Assembly (NCBI RefSeq): GCF_015356825.1
Contig: NZ_JAACYW010000010.1
Location: 23,174 to 87,173, forward strand
DNA: 64,000 nucleotides
Reading direction: 5' to 3'
DNA from: Catenulispora rubra
GTDB lineage: Bacteria > Actinomycetota > Actinomycetes > Streptomycetales > Catenulisporaceae
Positions 1 to 9,683 of this stretch are shown piece after piece; within the stretch, counting starts at the first letter, position 1; each line of letters begins with the position of its first letter. The position numbers and the translations under genes are program-made. The notes beneath the pieces were generated by a model. It had not been told where the DNA came from and made no database searches. It saw only the letters and a program-made list of their open reading frames with translations.

Positions 1-78
1 GCGCGCGTCGCAGGGCTTCCCGACGACATCGTCCAGTTGCTGACTGGCCTGCTAACCGACGAGGTGAGTGGAGCATGA
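1..78 (+). CDS. C-terminal end of an upstream gene (partial)
   Basis: Frame 1 is open from the window edge to a TGA at 76-78 and encodes 25 residues ending in ...TDEVSGA. The stop overlaps the start of the next NRPS gene as ATGA (75-78). That spacing is typical of successive genes in one NRPS operon, so this is probably the end of an upstream NRPS or another biosynthetic protein. The fragment is too short to assign a domain. Confidence 0.6.
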   Translation, partial: ARVAGLPDDIVQLLTGLLTDEVSGA

Positions 79-3000
79 CCGACCTGTCAGCGCCCCGGCG
101 CGAGCTGGCCGAGCGCCTTCACGCCGACGCCGAGCGCGGCGTCACGACGTTCCCGACGACCGCCGCCCAGCGCCGTATATGGCTGCTTCACCAGATGGCC
201 CCGCGCAGCTCGCGCTACACCATGCCGGCGGCCCTACGTCTGTGCGGCGAGCTGGATGTGCCCGCACTTCAGCGTGCTCTCACCGTCGTGGCCGCCCGGC
301 ACGAGGCCCTGCGCACCACGTTTCCCGCCATCGACGGTGTTCCGGTCCAGCAGGTTCACGCTGAGCCGAGCCTCCAGTTGGAGATCCGCGAGCCCAACGG
401 CGTCGAGCCGCTGGACGCGCTGCAAGCGGCTGTCACAGAACCCTTCGACCTGGACGCCGGACCGCTGGCGCGCGCGATCCTGTGGCCGACCGAGTCGGAC
501 GAACACCTGCTGCTGGTCGCCGTGCACCATATCGCGGCCGACGCGTGGTCATTGCCGATCCTGCTCACCGATCTGGCTGCGGCCTATCGCGCTGAGCGGG
601 AGGGCGAGCCGTCCGCCTTCGCCGCACTCCCCATCCAATGCGGTGACTACGCCGTGTGGGAGGCCAGCGCCGACGCTCGTGCTCAGGCCGACGCGGCTAC
701 CGAATACTGGCGGGGCGCTCTCGCTGATGCGCCTGAACCGCTTGACCTTCCCTCGGACCGGCCCTGGCCGGCGAGTGAGGCCGGACTGGCTGCGACCTGC
801 CACACGGTGATTCCGGCGCCACTCGCGCAGCGGCTGCGGGGCCTGGCCCGAGACAACCGGACGACGATGTTCGCCGTCCTGCATGCCGGACTGGCCGCGA
901 CGCTGAAGCGGTACACCGGCGCCCGAGACTTGATCATCGGGGTCCCCGTCTCCGGACGCATCCGGCCGGAGACCGCCGGCCTGGTCGGCTGCTTCGTCAA
1001 TACTCTGCCGTTGCGCGCGACATGCGATGCCGCCACCGGCTTCTCGTCGCTGCTCGGGCAGCTCAGTGACCGCAGCCGCGAAGCCCTGACCCATCAGGCC
1101 GCTCCGCTGGAGCGGATCATCGCGGAGTCCGGCGCGCACCGCCTGGCGGGCCGAGCTCCGCTGTTCGACATCGGGCTCACTGTGCAGCCCCGCCTCGATA
1201 TCGCCGAGCTGTTCGCCGGACTTCGCGCCGAAGCGCTGCCGATCGATGCGACCGACGCCAAATTCGACCTCGGCTGCCTGATCGAGGACGACGGCGAAGC
1301 GTTGCGCATCGCGTGGGAGTACCGGGCCGATCTGCTCGACGCCGCCACCGTCGGCTCGCTGGCCGACTGCTTCGCGACTCTCCTCGCCGCCGCGATCGCC
1401 GACCCGGCGCGGCCGATCGGCGACCTGCCGGTGACGTCGGATCCGGCCATGGACGAAGCCGCCGCGCAGCCGGAGACGGCCGAGACGATCGTCGATTTGT
1501 TCACTGCGGCGGTCGCCGCCCACCCGGACGCCGCAGCGATCGTCGACGGCGACCGCGCCCTCACCTATCGGGACCTCGACCGCCTCACCAACCAGATCTC
1601 CCGTGAGCTGCGCGGGCGGGGAGTCGGGATGGAGACCCCGGTCGGTGTGTGCCTGCCGCGCTCGGTCGACTTCGCGGTCGCGTGCCTGGCGGTAGTGAAG
1701 GCCGGCGGGCAGTACGTGCCGTTGGACGCCGGCTATCCACGCGAGCGCCTGGACGGCATGCTCGCGGACGCCGGAATAGCCCACACGATCTCCACGTCAT
1801 CGTGCCCTGATTCCCTGGCCGTGACCGACATGCTGTTCATCGACGAGCGCGACTCCTGGGCCGAGCAGCCCGATACCGCCCTTGGTACGGCCCTGCACCC
1901 GGACATGCTCGCGGCCCAGATTTTCACCTCGGGCTCCACCGGGCGCCCCAAGGCCGTCGCGCTGACCCAGCGGGGCGTCATCGACCTCGTCCGGCCTGGC
2001 GATTACAGCGGTCTCGGCTCACAGCGAACCCTGTTGTGGCTGTCCTCAGTGTCCTTCGACGCTGCCACCTGGGAAATCTGGGGCACCTTGCTCCACGGCG
2101 CGCGCGGAGTAGTCCATCCCGAGCTGGCTTTCACCGCCGGAGCCATCGGCGCCGCCATCCAAGAGAATGGTGTCACCGCTGTCGTCATGGCGACGGCCCT
2201 GTTCCACGCGATCGTCGACGAGGACCCGGCGGCGCTGCGCGGGTTGCGGACGGTGTTCATCGGCGGCGAGGCGTTGTCGGTGCCGCATGTGCGACGAGCC
2301 CTCAGCGCCGCACCCGGTCTCACCGTCATCAACGGATACGGCCCGGCCGAAGCTACCACCTGCGTGACAGCCTGCGCGGTGACCGGCGATGCCGACGAAT
2401 TCGACGGTCTGCCGAGTATCCCGATCGGCCGCGCCGTCAACGGCAGCCGCGTGCTCCTGTGCGATGCCGACGGCCGGCAGGTGCCGCCCGGTGCCGTCGG
2501 AGAGCTCTGGATCGGCGGCCCGGGCCTGGCCCGCGGCTACACCGGCCAGGCCGCGCTGACAGCCGAGCGTTTCGTGCCCGGCCCGGACGGCAGCCGCTGG
2601 TACCGGACCGGGGATCTGGCGCGTCGGCTCGGTGACGGCACCCTGCTGTTCCGAGGTCGCGGCGACGCGCAGGCCAAGATCCGCGGCCATCGGGTCGAGC
2701 CCGGGGAGGTCGAGTCTGTGTTGACCAGGCATCCCGACGTCGTGGCGGCCGCCGTCGTCGTGCATCGGCTGTCGGTCACGGACTACCGGCTGGCCGCGTA
2801 CGTGGTCGTCAACGATGCCACCGAGGTTGTGGAACTGCGGTCGTGGCTGACCACGGTCCTGCCGGACTACCTGGTCCCGGCCTCGCTGACGACTGTCGGC
2901 TCCATCCCGCTGACCCGCAACGGCAAGGTCGATCCGGCTCGGCTGCCCGCTCCGCAGTGGGCCGAGTACGCCGGTGGTCGGAGCCGGTCGCGTACCGCGA

Positions 3001-6000
3001 CCGAGGACGCGCTGGCCCAGATCTGGGCCGAGCTGCTCGGCGTGGACGCCGACGCGATCGGTCCTGACGACGACTTCTTCGATCTCGGCGGGCACTCCCT
3101 GCTGGCCTCGCGCCTGGTCTCGCGGCTGGCTGCCCGGCTCGGTGTGGCTCTCGGCCTGGTCCAGGTGTTCAGCCGGTCGACGCTCGCCGCGCTGGCGCAG
3201 GCCGTGGCCGACGCCGATTCCAGTCCGGTGACCGGCGCCATCGAACCGGGACCGCGTCCGGCGCCGTTGTCGTATGCCCAGGAACGCCTGTGGTTCCTGT
3301 CGCGTCTGGAGCCTGATTCCCCGGCCTACCATCTCCCGCTCTCGGTACGGATCACCGGGCCGTTGGACGCCGAGCGGCTGGCCGCCGCGTGGCGCACGGT
3401 CGTCACGCGCCACGAAGCCCTGCGTTCGATCGTTGAGGAGCGGGACGCGGAGCTCTTCCAGAAGCCCGTCGAACCGGTCGCGATGCAGTACGTAGATGCT
3501 GCCGGTGACCCGTCGCCGGCCGAACAGCTTCTGCTCGATGCCGCCCGCCGGCCGTTCGACCTGACCCGCGAGGTCCCGGTCCGAGCGCTGCTGATCCAGG
3601 TCGACGTCCAGGAGTACGTGTTCTCGATCGTGGTCCACCACATCGCTGCGGACGGCTGGTCTGCCGCGATCCTTGCCGAGGAGATCGGAACGGCCTACGT
3701 CGGTCGGGATCTGGCAGGGCCCGTCGTCCAGTACGGGGACTTCGCGCACTGGCAGCGCACCCAGCTGACCGGGGACACGCTGGACTCGCTCACCGATTTC
3801 TGGCGCTCCGAGCTCGACGGTGCACCGCTCGCTCTGGAACTGCCGACGGATCGTGCGCGCCCACCGCGCCAGCGGTTCGACGGCGGTTCGGTGCCGTTCG
3901 CCGTCTCCGACGACCTCGCCGAACGAGTCAGGACTCTGGCTTCCTCGGCAAGCTGCACGGAGTTCATGGTGCTGTCGGCCGCCTTCGGCGCGATGCTGTC
4001 TGCCTATAGCGGACAGCACGAGGTGCTGTTCGGTACGCCGGTCGCCGGCCGCCCGCATCCGGATGTCGAGCGCACCGTGGGGAGCTTCGCCAACACCGTG
4101 GTGCTGCGTGCCGACTTGTCCGGCACGCCGACGGCCCGGCAGCTGCTGGCCCGGATGCGGCGGAACTGCCTGGCGGCGTTCGCGCACCAAGACCTGCCGT
4201 TCGAAAAGCTCGTCGAGACGCTGGCGCCGGAGCGTGACCTGTCCCGCAACCCCGTCGTGCAGGCGATGCTCGCGCTGAACAACACCGCCCCGCTGCGGCT
4301 GGAGCTGCCGGGGCTGCGGGTGCGGCCGCTGGCCGCCGAACTGCCGGTCGCACGGTTCGACCTGGCGCTGTGGCTCACCGACGGCGACGACCGAGGAGAA
4401 GACGACGATGACCGTGGTGGCGATGGCGGCCGTGGCCGCGATGACGGGGAAGGCGGTCGTCGCGGTGACGGCGATCGCGGTGAAGGTATCGCTGGTGGCG
4501 CTGGTCGCCGTGGGATCGGCGGGATCGGCGGCTTCTGTGAATACGACACGGCGCTGTACGACCGGCAGACCGTGTCCGGAATGCTTGAGCACTTCCTCGC
4601 TCTCCTGGAGGCGATGACCGCCGATCCGGACGTCGTCCTGGAGACCGTTCTCACTGCCGCCGACGAGCAGCAACTGAGCCGCTGGGGCGACGGATCCGAA
4701 CCGTGGACCGGCGAATCGGTGCTCACCACAGTCGCGCGCCGGGCCGCCTCCGAGCCGGGGCGTGCCGCGATCGCAGCCGAGGACGGCTCGGTGTGGAGCT
4801 ACGGGCAGCTGTGGCAGAGCACTGCGGCTGTTGCCGAGCGGCTGCGGTCGGCGGGCGTGGTGTCGGGCACGACGGTCGGGATCTGCGCCGGCCGCACACC
4901 CGCCACGGTCGCGGCGCTGCTGGGAACGTGGCTCGCCGGGGCGGCGTATGTGCCGCTGGACCCGGCCGCGCCTGCGGCCCGGTTGCAGCGGATGGCGGAG
5001 ATCGCCGACGTCGCCGCGGTCCTGGCGGACGCGGAGTCGGCCGACCGCATCACGTTCACACCGGTACTGCCTCTGGACGCCGGATCCCTCACCGCCGCTG
5101 TCGATACCGACGTACGCGCTGCGAGTCCGACGAACAGCCCCGCCTACATCCTGTTCACCTCCGGCAGCACCGGCGAGCCCAAGGGCGTGACGGTCCCGCA
5201 CTCGGCGCTGACCGCGTTCCTCGCGGCGCTGACCGGCCACGAGCCGGGCCTGTCCGCTCGCAGCCGTCTGGTCGCGGTGACCCCGTTCACCTTCGACATC
5301 GCGGCCCTGGAAGTGTTCGGCCCGCTGGTCTCCGGCGCCTGCGTCACCCTCGCCGATACGGCCACCACCCACGACGGCGTCGCGCTCGCCCGGCTGCTGG
5401 AGGCCGCCGACTGCGACGTACTCCAGGGCACCCCGGCTACCTGGCGCCTGCTCCTGGACGCGGGGTGGCGGCCGGGACCGGGCTTCCGCGCGCTGTGCGG
5501 AGGCGAGGCGTTGCCGACCAGCCTCGCCTCGGAGCTGCTGAAGTACGGCGCCGAACTCTGGAACCTCTACGGCCCCACCGAGACCACCGTCTGGTCAACC
5601 GTCGCGCACATCGACGACCCCGACCGCATCGGGATCGGCAGGCCTGTCCCCGGCACAGCGCTCACACTGGCGACCGCCACCGGCGCCGCCGTCCCGATCG
5701 GCGCGGCGGGCGAGATCTGGATCTCCGGCGCCGGCGTGGCACTCGGCTACGCCGGCCGCCCGGCGGCCACCGCGGAACGCTTCGTTCCCGCAGACGGCGG
5801 CGGACGCTGGTACCGCACCGGCGACGTGGGTCGCTACGACCACACCGGCCGCCTGACCCACCTCGGCCGCGCCGACGCCCAGCTGAAGATTCGTGGTCAC
5901 CGTGTCGAACCCGGCGAGGCCGAGGCCGCCCTCATCACGCATCCTGCCGTCTCAGCGGCAGCGGTGATCGCCCGCGACGGCCGGCTCGTCGGCTACTACG

Positions 6001-9000
6001 TGTCCGACCCGGCAGCCCATCAGGGCCCTGTTCCGGCAGCGTTGAAGGTCCACCTGAGCACCTTGCTACCCGCCTATCTGATCCCCGACCTGCTGCTTCC
6101 TCTCGCCGAGCTTCCCCTGACGCCGCACGGAAAACTCGACCGTGCCGTGCTGGCCGCCCTGGCGATCCGGCACGTGACAGCGGGCCCGGACCTGGGACCG
6201 CGCGACGGCCTGGAAGCCGTCGTGGTCCAGATCTGGTCCGACATCCTCGGGCGCCCGCTGGCGGCCGTGGACGACTTCTTCGCCGCCGGAGGCCACTCGC
6301 TGGACGCCGCGCGCGCCTCGACGCGACTGTCCACCGCCCTCGGCATCGAGATCCCGGTATTGGCCGTGTTCGAACATCCGACGCCGACGGCGCTCGCCGA
6401 CTGGGCCCGGGCCCGAACGGCCGGTCCGGCCGACCCGATCCCGGTCCTGTCCGGCGACGGCCCGTTCCCGCTCTCCTCCGCTCAGGAACGTCTGTGGTTC
6501 CTCGCCGAGTACGCGCCCGAGTCCCCGGCCTACAACGTCCCGATCGCGGCCCGTCTGACCGGACCGCTTGACGTACCCACGCTGCGCCGAGCGCTCGACA
6601 CGCTCTCGGCTCGGCATCCCGCGCTGCGGACGGTGTTCGAAGACGTCAACGGCCATGCGGCTCAGCGTCCTCTTCCGGCTGCCGAAGCCGACCTGAAGCT
6701 GATCGATCTCACAGACGTCCCGGACCCCGCGCGCTTCGCGACCTGGCTCGTCGAAGTCGAGGCGACCCGGCCGTTCCGCTTGGCCGACGGCGAATCGCCG
6801 TTCCGCGCGACGCTGATCCGTCTCTCAGAGCACGAACACATCCTGGTGCTCCTGCTGCACCACATCGTCGCCGACGGCTGGTCGGTCTCGGTATTGGCTC
6901 GCGACCTCGCCGCCGCGTACAGCGGCGCCGAACTGCCCGAACCCACGCTCCGGCACACCGACTACGCCGCCTGGCAACGCGGCCGTGCCTCGCGCTCCGC
7001 AGGTCAGCTGACCCGCCGCCGCGAGGAACTGGCCGGTGCCCCGCATACCCTCGAACTGCCCGCCGACCGACCCCGGCCTCCCGAGCGCCGGCACCACGGC
7101 CGCACCCTGCCCCTGGAAGTCGGCCCCGGCCTGACCGGGCGGATCAGGGCTCTGGCACGGGAGGCCGGTGGCACCGAGTTCATGGTGTTGCTGGCCGCCT
7201 TCGCCGCCGCGCTGACCAGGTTCAGCGGCCAGGAGGATTTGCTCATCGGGACTCCGGCGGCCAACCGGACCGCTTCCGGCGCCGCTGACGTCGTCGGGCT
7301 TTTCGCCGAGACCCTGGTGCTGCGTGCCGACACCTCCGGCGATCCGACCGTCCGCGAGCTGCTGGCCCGCGTCCGCCAGGCCTGCCTCGACGCCTACGCC
7401 GCCCCCGACGTGGCGTTCGAGACGCTGGTGGAGGCGATGGCGCCGCAGCGGGATCCGGCGCGCAGTCCGCTGTTCCAGGTGATGATCGCGTTGAACAACG
7501 CTGCCGGAGCTCTGCCGGAGCTACCCGGCATGCGGGTCGATCCGGTCGCCGTGCCGAACCGCACCGCCAAGTTCGACGTGGTGCTGAACCTGATCGACAC
7601 CGCCGACGGCATCGGCGGTGGTCTGGAGTTCGACACCGACGTCTATCAGGAACCGCTGATGGCCCGGTTCGCCGAGCACTTCCTGCGGATCCTGCAGGAC
7701 TTCGCCGACGCCCCCGACCGGCCGCTGTCCGACATCAGTGCCCTGAGCACCGACGAAAGGCAGACCTGGCTGCGCGACTTCAACCAGGTTCCCGCCGACT
7801 ACGACCCTCTGGTGTGTCTGCACACCCTCGTCGAAGCGCAAGCGTCCAAGACCCCTGACGCGGTGGCCGTCTCCATGTCCGCCGAGCGCGGCCGGCCCCG
7901 TCCGAGCCTGACCTACGCAGAGCTGGATACCCGCGCGAATCGACTCGCGCACCACCTCGTCAAGCGGGGAGTCCAGCCCGATGACGTCGTCGGTGTCGCG
8001 CTGCCACGCGGCATCGACGCGGTCGTGGCACAGTACGCGGTCCTCAAGGCCGGCGCCGGATTCCTGCCGCTCGACCCGGCCCTGCCACCCGCCCGGCTGG
8101 CCGACATCCTGGCCGATGCCGGAGCACGTCTGGTCGTGACCGATGCCGCCGGTGACAGTGTTCTGCCTCCTGAGCCCGGACGCGTGCATGTCGACGGTCC
8201 CGAGTGGCTGGCCGAGGACACCGGGCCGGTGTCAGTGGCTGTCACGCCGGGGAACCTCGCTTATGTCGTCTACACCTCCGGATCCACCGGCAGGCCCAAG
8301 GGCGTGCAGATCGAGCACCGTGCCATCAGCAACAACCTCCTGTGGATGCAGCAGGACTGGCCGCTGGACGGCTCCGACCGGATGCTGCACAAGACCACCA
8401 CCACCTTCGACGTCGCGGTCAAGGAGGTGTTCTGGCCGCTGCTGTCCGGCGCCGAACTCGTCCTGGCCAAGCCCGGCAGCCAGCGCGACCCCGAATACCT
8501 GGTCGAGCAGATCGAGGACGCCGGGATCACCATCACCCACTTCGTGCCCTCCATGCTCGAACTCGCGCTGGAGGCCCTGGACGCCGCCGGCACCACGTTC
8601 CCGGACTCGCTCCGCTACGTCATGTGCGGTGCCGAGACGTTGCCGGTCGCCACCCAGGAGGCCTTCTTCGGCCACGGCTCGGCCGACCTGCTGCACATGT
8701 ACGGACCGACCGAGACCGCGATCGCCGTCACCGGCTGGACCTGCAAGCGGGCCCAGTCCCGCAGCCGGGTCCCGCTCGGCGTGCCGATGCCGTTGGTGGA
8801 GCTCTACGTCCTGGACCGCCACGGCCGTCCGGTCCCGCCCGGCGTTTGGGGCGAGCTGCACGTCGGCGGCGTGTCCCTCGGCCGTGGCTACCTGGGCCGC
8901 GCTGCGGAAACCGCCGCAGCGTTCGTCCCGGACATGCTGTCCGGTCGTAAGGGCGCGCGCCTGTACCGCACCGGCGACGTGGTCCGGCACGGCCCCGACG

Positions 9001-9683
9001 GCCTGCTGGAGTTCCGGGGGCGCGCCGACAACCAGATCAAGATTCGCGGCTTCCGGGTCGAGCTCGGCGAGATTGAAGCCGCACTCGCCGCCGAGCCGGA
9101 CGTCCGCCAGGCCGCGGCGGTGCTGCGCGGTCGTGGTGCCGACGCACGCCTCATCGGCTACGCGGTGCCCGCGCCGGGGGAGAGCCTGGACCCCGAGGAT
9201 CTGCGACGCCGCCTGCGCGGTCGCCTGCCGGACTACATGGTGCCCGCCGACATCATGGTCCTGACGGCGATGCCGCTCGGCGACAACGCCAAGGTGGACC
9301 GCGCCGCACTGTCCGAACCCGCAGCCCGGCCGCGGACTGGTCCGGCGACCGCGCCGCGCGACGCCTTCGAGTCAGCCGTCGCCGAAGTCTGGGCCGAGAC
9401 CCTCGGCACCGGCACGGTCGGAGTCGACGACGACTTCTTCATGCTGGGCGGCAACTCCCTCCAGGCCGCACGCATCGCGGCTCAGCTGCGCGAACGTTTC
9501 ACCGTCGAGCTGCGGCTGCGCGACGTGTTCGTGGAGCCCACTGTCGCCGGGATCGCACGCCTGCTGCGCGAGGCCGGCCAGACCACCGCCATCACCCGGC
9601 AAGCGCGGCGAGCCCGCAGCTCAGCGCCAGCCCCGGCATCTCAGTCCACAGATTCCGCTCAACCCGGGAGAAGGCTGTCATGA
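75..9683 (+). CDS. Trimodular nonribosomal peptide synthetase, C-A-T-C-A-T-C-A-T
   Basis: A 3202-residue cytoplasmic assembly-line enzyme that adds three amino acids to a chain received from an upstream protein. Condensation motifs are at about residues 151 (HHIAADA, with Ala in place of the usual Gly), 1188 (HHIAADG) and 2262 (HHIVADG). Adenylation A3 motifs are at about 617 (FTSGSTGRPK), 1694 (FTSGSTGEPK) and 2733 (YTSGSTGRPK). Carrier serines are near 1008 (GGHSLL), 2075 (GGHSLD) and 3128 (GGNSLQ). There is no epimerase or thioesterase. Specificity codes read by hand are DAWVFGGTC (aliphatic style, weak), DIEQLGLVW (nearest to the Gly code DILQLGLIW) and DVEHMGMIA (unassigned). A Gly/Arg/Asp-rich insert interrupts the second C domain. 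The stop overlaps the next gene as ATGA, which implies coupled translation. Confidence 0.97.
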   Translation: MTDLSAPRRELAERLHADAERGVTTFPTTAAQRRIWLLHQMAPRSSRYTMPAALRLCGELDVPALQRALTVVAARHEALRTTFPAIDGVPVQQVHAEPSLQLEIREPNGVEPLDALQAAVTEPFDLDAGPLARAILWPTESDEHLLLVAVHHIAADAWSLPILLTDLAAAYRAEREGEPSAFAALPIQCGDYAVWEASADARAQADAATEYWRGALADAPEPLDLPSDRPWPASEAGLAATCHTVIPAPLAQRLRGLARDNRTTMFAVLHAGLAATLKRYTGARDLIIGVPVSGRIRPETAGLVGCFVNTLPLRATCDAATGFSSLLGQLSDRSREALTHQAAPLERIIAESGAHRLAGRAPLFDIGLTVQPRLDIAELFAGLRAEALPIDATDAKFDLGCLIEDDGEALRIAWEYRADLLDAATVGSLADCFATLLAAAIADPARPIGDLPVTSDPAMDEAAAQPETAETIVDLFTAAVAAHPDAAAIVDGDRALTYRDLDRLTNQISRELRGRGVGMETPVGVCLPRSVDFAVACLAVVKAGGQYVPLDAGYPRERLDGMLADAGIAHTISTSSCPDSLAVTDMLFIDERDSWAEQPDTALGTALHPDMLAAQIFTSGSTGRPKAVALTQRGVIDLVRPGDYSGLGSQRTLLWLSSVSFDAATWEIWGTLLHGARGVVHPELAFTAGAIGAAIQENGVTAVVMATALFHAIVDEDPAALRGLRTVFIGGEALSVPHVRRALSAAPGLTVINGYGPAEATTCVTACAVTGDADEFDGLPSIPIGRAVNGSRVLLCDADGRQVPPGAVGELWIGGPGLARGYTGQAALTAERFVPGPDGSRWYRTGDLARRLGDGTLLFRGRGDAQAKIRGHRVEPGEVESVLTRHPDVVAAAVVVHRLSVTDYRLAAYVVVNDATEVVELRSWLTTVLPDYLVPASLTTVGSIPLTRNGKVDPARLPAPQWAEYAGGRSRSRTATEDALAQIWAELLGVDADAIGPDDDFFDLGGHSLLASRLVSRLAARLGVALGLVQVFSRSTLAALAQAVADADSSPVTGAIEPGPRPAPLSYAQERLWFLSRLEPDSPAYHLPLSVRITGPLDAERLAAAWRTVVTRHEALRSIVEERDAELFQKPVEPVAMQYVDAAGDPSPAEQLLLDAARRPFDLTREVPVRALLIQVDVQEYVFSIVVHHIAADGWSAAILAEEIGTAYVGRDLAGPVVQYGDFAHWQRTQLTGDTLDSLTDFWRSELDGAPLALELPTDRARPPRQRFDGGSVPFAVSDDLAERVRTLASSASCTEFMVLSAAFGAMLSAYSGQHEVLFGTPVAGRPHPDVERTVGSFANTVVLRADLSGTPTARQLLARMRRNCLAAFAHQDLPFEKLVETLAPERDLSRNPVVQAMLALNNTAPLRLELPGLRVRPLAAELPVARFDLALWLTDGDDRGEDDDDRGGDGGRGRDDGEGGRRGDGDRGEGIAGGAGRRGIGGIGGFCEYDTALYDRQTVSGMLEHFLALLEAMTADPDVVLETVLTAADEQQLSRWGDGSEPWTGESVLTTVARRAASEPGRAAIAAEDGSVWSYGQLWQSTAAVAERLRSAGVVSGTTVGICAGRTPATVAALLGTWLAGAAYVPLDPAAPAARLQRMAEIADVAAVLADAESADRITFTPVLPLDAGSLTAAVDTDVRAASPTNSPAYILFTSGSTGEPKGVTVPHSALTAFLAALTGHEPGLSARSRLVAVTPFTFDIAALEVFGPLVSGACVTLADTATTHDGVALARLLEAADCDVLQGTPATWRLLLDAGWRPGPGFRALCGGEALPTSLASELLKYGAELWNLYGPTETTVWSTVAHIDDPDRIGIGRPVPGTALTLATATGAAVPIGAAGEIWISGAGVALGYAGRPAATAERFVPADGGGRWYRTGDVGRYDHTGRLTHLGRADAQLKIRGHRVEPGEAEAALITHPAVSAAAVIARDGRLVGYYVSDPAAHQGPVPAALKVHLSTLLPAYLIPDLLLPLAELPLTPHGKLDRAVLAALAIRHVTAGPDLGPRDGLEAVVVQIWSDILGRPLAAVDDFFAAGGHSLDAARASTRLSTALGIEIPVLAVFEHPTPTALADWARARTAGPADPIPVLSGDGPFPLSSAQERLWFLAEYAPESPAYNVPIAARLTGPLDVPTLRRALDTLSARHPALRTVFEDVNGHAAQRPLPAAEADLKLIDLTDVPDPARFATWLVEVEATRPFRLADGESPFRATLIRLSEHEHILVLLLHHIVADGWSVSVLARDLAAAYSGAELPEPTLRHTDYAAWQRGRASRSAGQLTRRREELAGAPHTLELPADRPRPPERRHHGRTLPLEVGPGLTGRIRALAREAGGTEFMVLLAAFAAALTRFSGQEDLLIGTPAANRTASGAADVVGLFAETLVLRADTSGDPTVRELLARVRQACLDAYAAPDVAFETLVEAMAPQRDPARSPLFQVMIALNNAAGALPELPGMRVDPVAVPNRTAKFDVVLNLIDTADGIGGGLEFDTDVYQEPLMARFAEHFLRILQDFADAPDRPLSDISALSTDERQTWLRDFNQVPADYDPLVCLHTLVEAQASKTPDAVAVSMSAERGRPRPSLTYAELDTRANRLAHHLVKRGVQPDDVVGVALPRGIDAVVAQYAVLKAGAGFLPLDPALPPARLADILADAGARLVVTDAAGDSVLPPEPGRVHVDGPEWLAEDTGPVSVAVTPGNLAYVVYTSGSTGRPKGVQIEHRAISNNLLWMQQDWPLDGSDRMLHKTTTTFDVAVKEVFWPLLSGAELVLAKPGSQRDPEYLVEQIEDAGITITHFVPSMLELALEALDAAGTTFPDSLRYVMCGAETLPVATQEAFFGHGSADLLHMYGPTETAIAVTGWTCKRAQSRSRVPLGVPMPLVELYVLDRHGRPVPPGVWGELHVGGVSLGRGYLGRAAETAAAFVPDMLSGRKGARLYRTGDVVRHGPDGLLEFRGRADNQIKIRGFRVELGEIEAALAAEPDVRQAAAVLRGRGADARLIGYAVPAPGESLDPEDLRRRLRGRLPDYMVPADIMVLTAMPLGDNAKVDRAALSEPAARPRTGPATAPRDAFESAVAEVWAETLGTGTVGVDDDFFMLGGNSLQAARIAAQLRERFTVELRLRDVFVEPTVAGIARLLREAGQTTAITRQARRARSSAPAPASQSTDSAQPGRRLS
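4378..4535 (+). repeat. Low-complexity GGC/GAC/CGT-rich tract inside the second C domain
   Basis: About 53 codons (residues ~1435-1487 of the trimodular NRPS) consist almost only of Gly, Arg, Asp and Glu, and end in a short Gly/Ile repeat. The DNA is a run of imperfect GGYGRY units. The tract lies between the LWLTDG and FCEYDTALYD segments, which are contiguous in ordinary C domains (the third C domain of the same protein reads NLIDTADG...LEFDTDVY). It looks like in-frame repeat expansion on a surface loop. Confidence 0.8.

Noticed and set aside
2046..5372. Very long minus-strand open frame (1108 codons) opposite the first NRPS
   Set aside because: Its product is a composition-biased Arg/Gly/Gln string without family motifs, and it is the mirror of well-defined C and A domains. 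High GC keeps antisense frames open.
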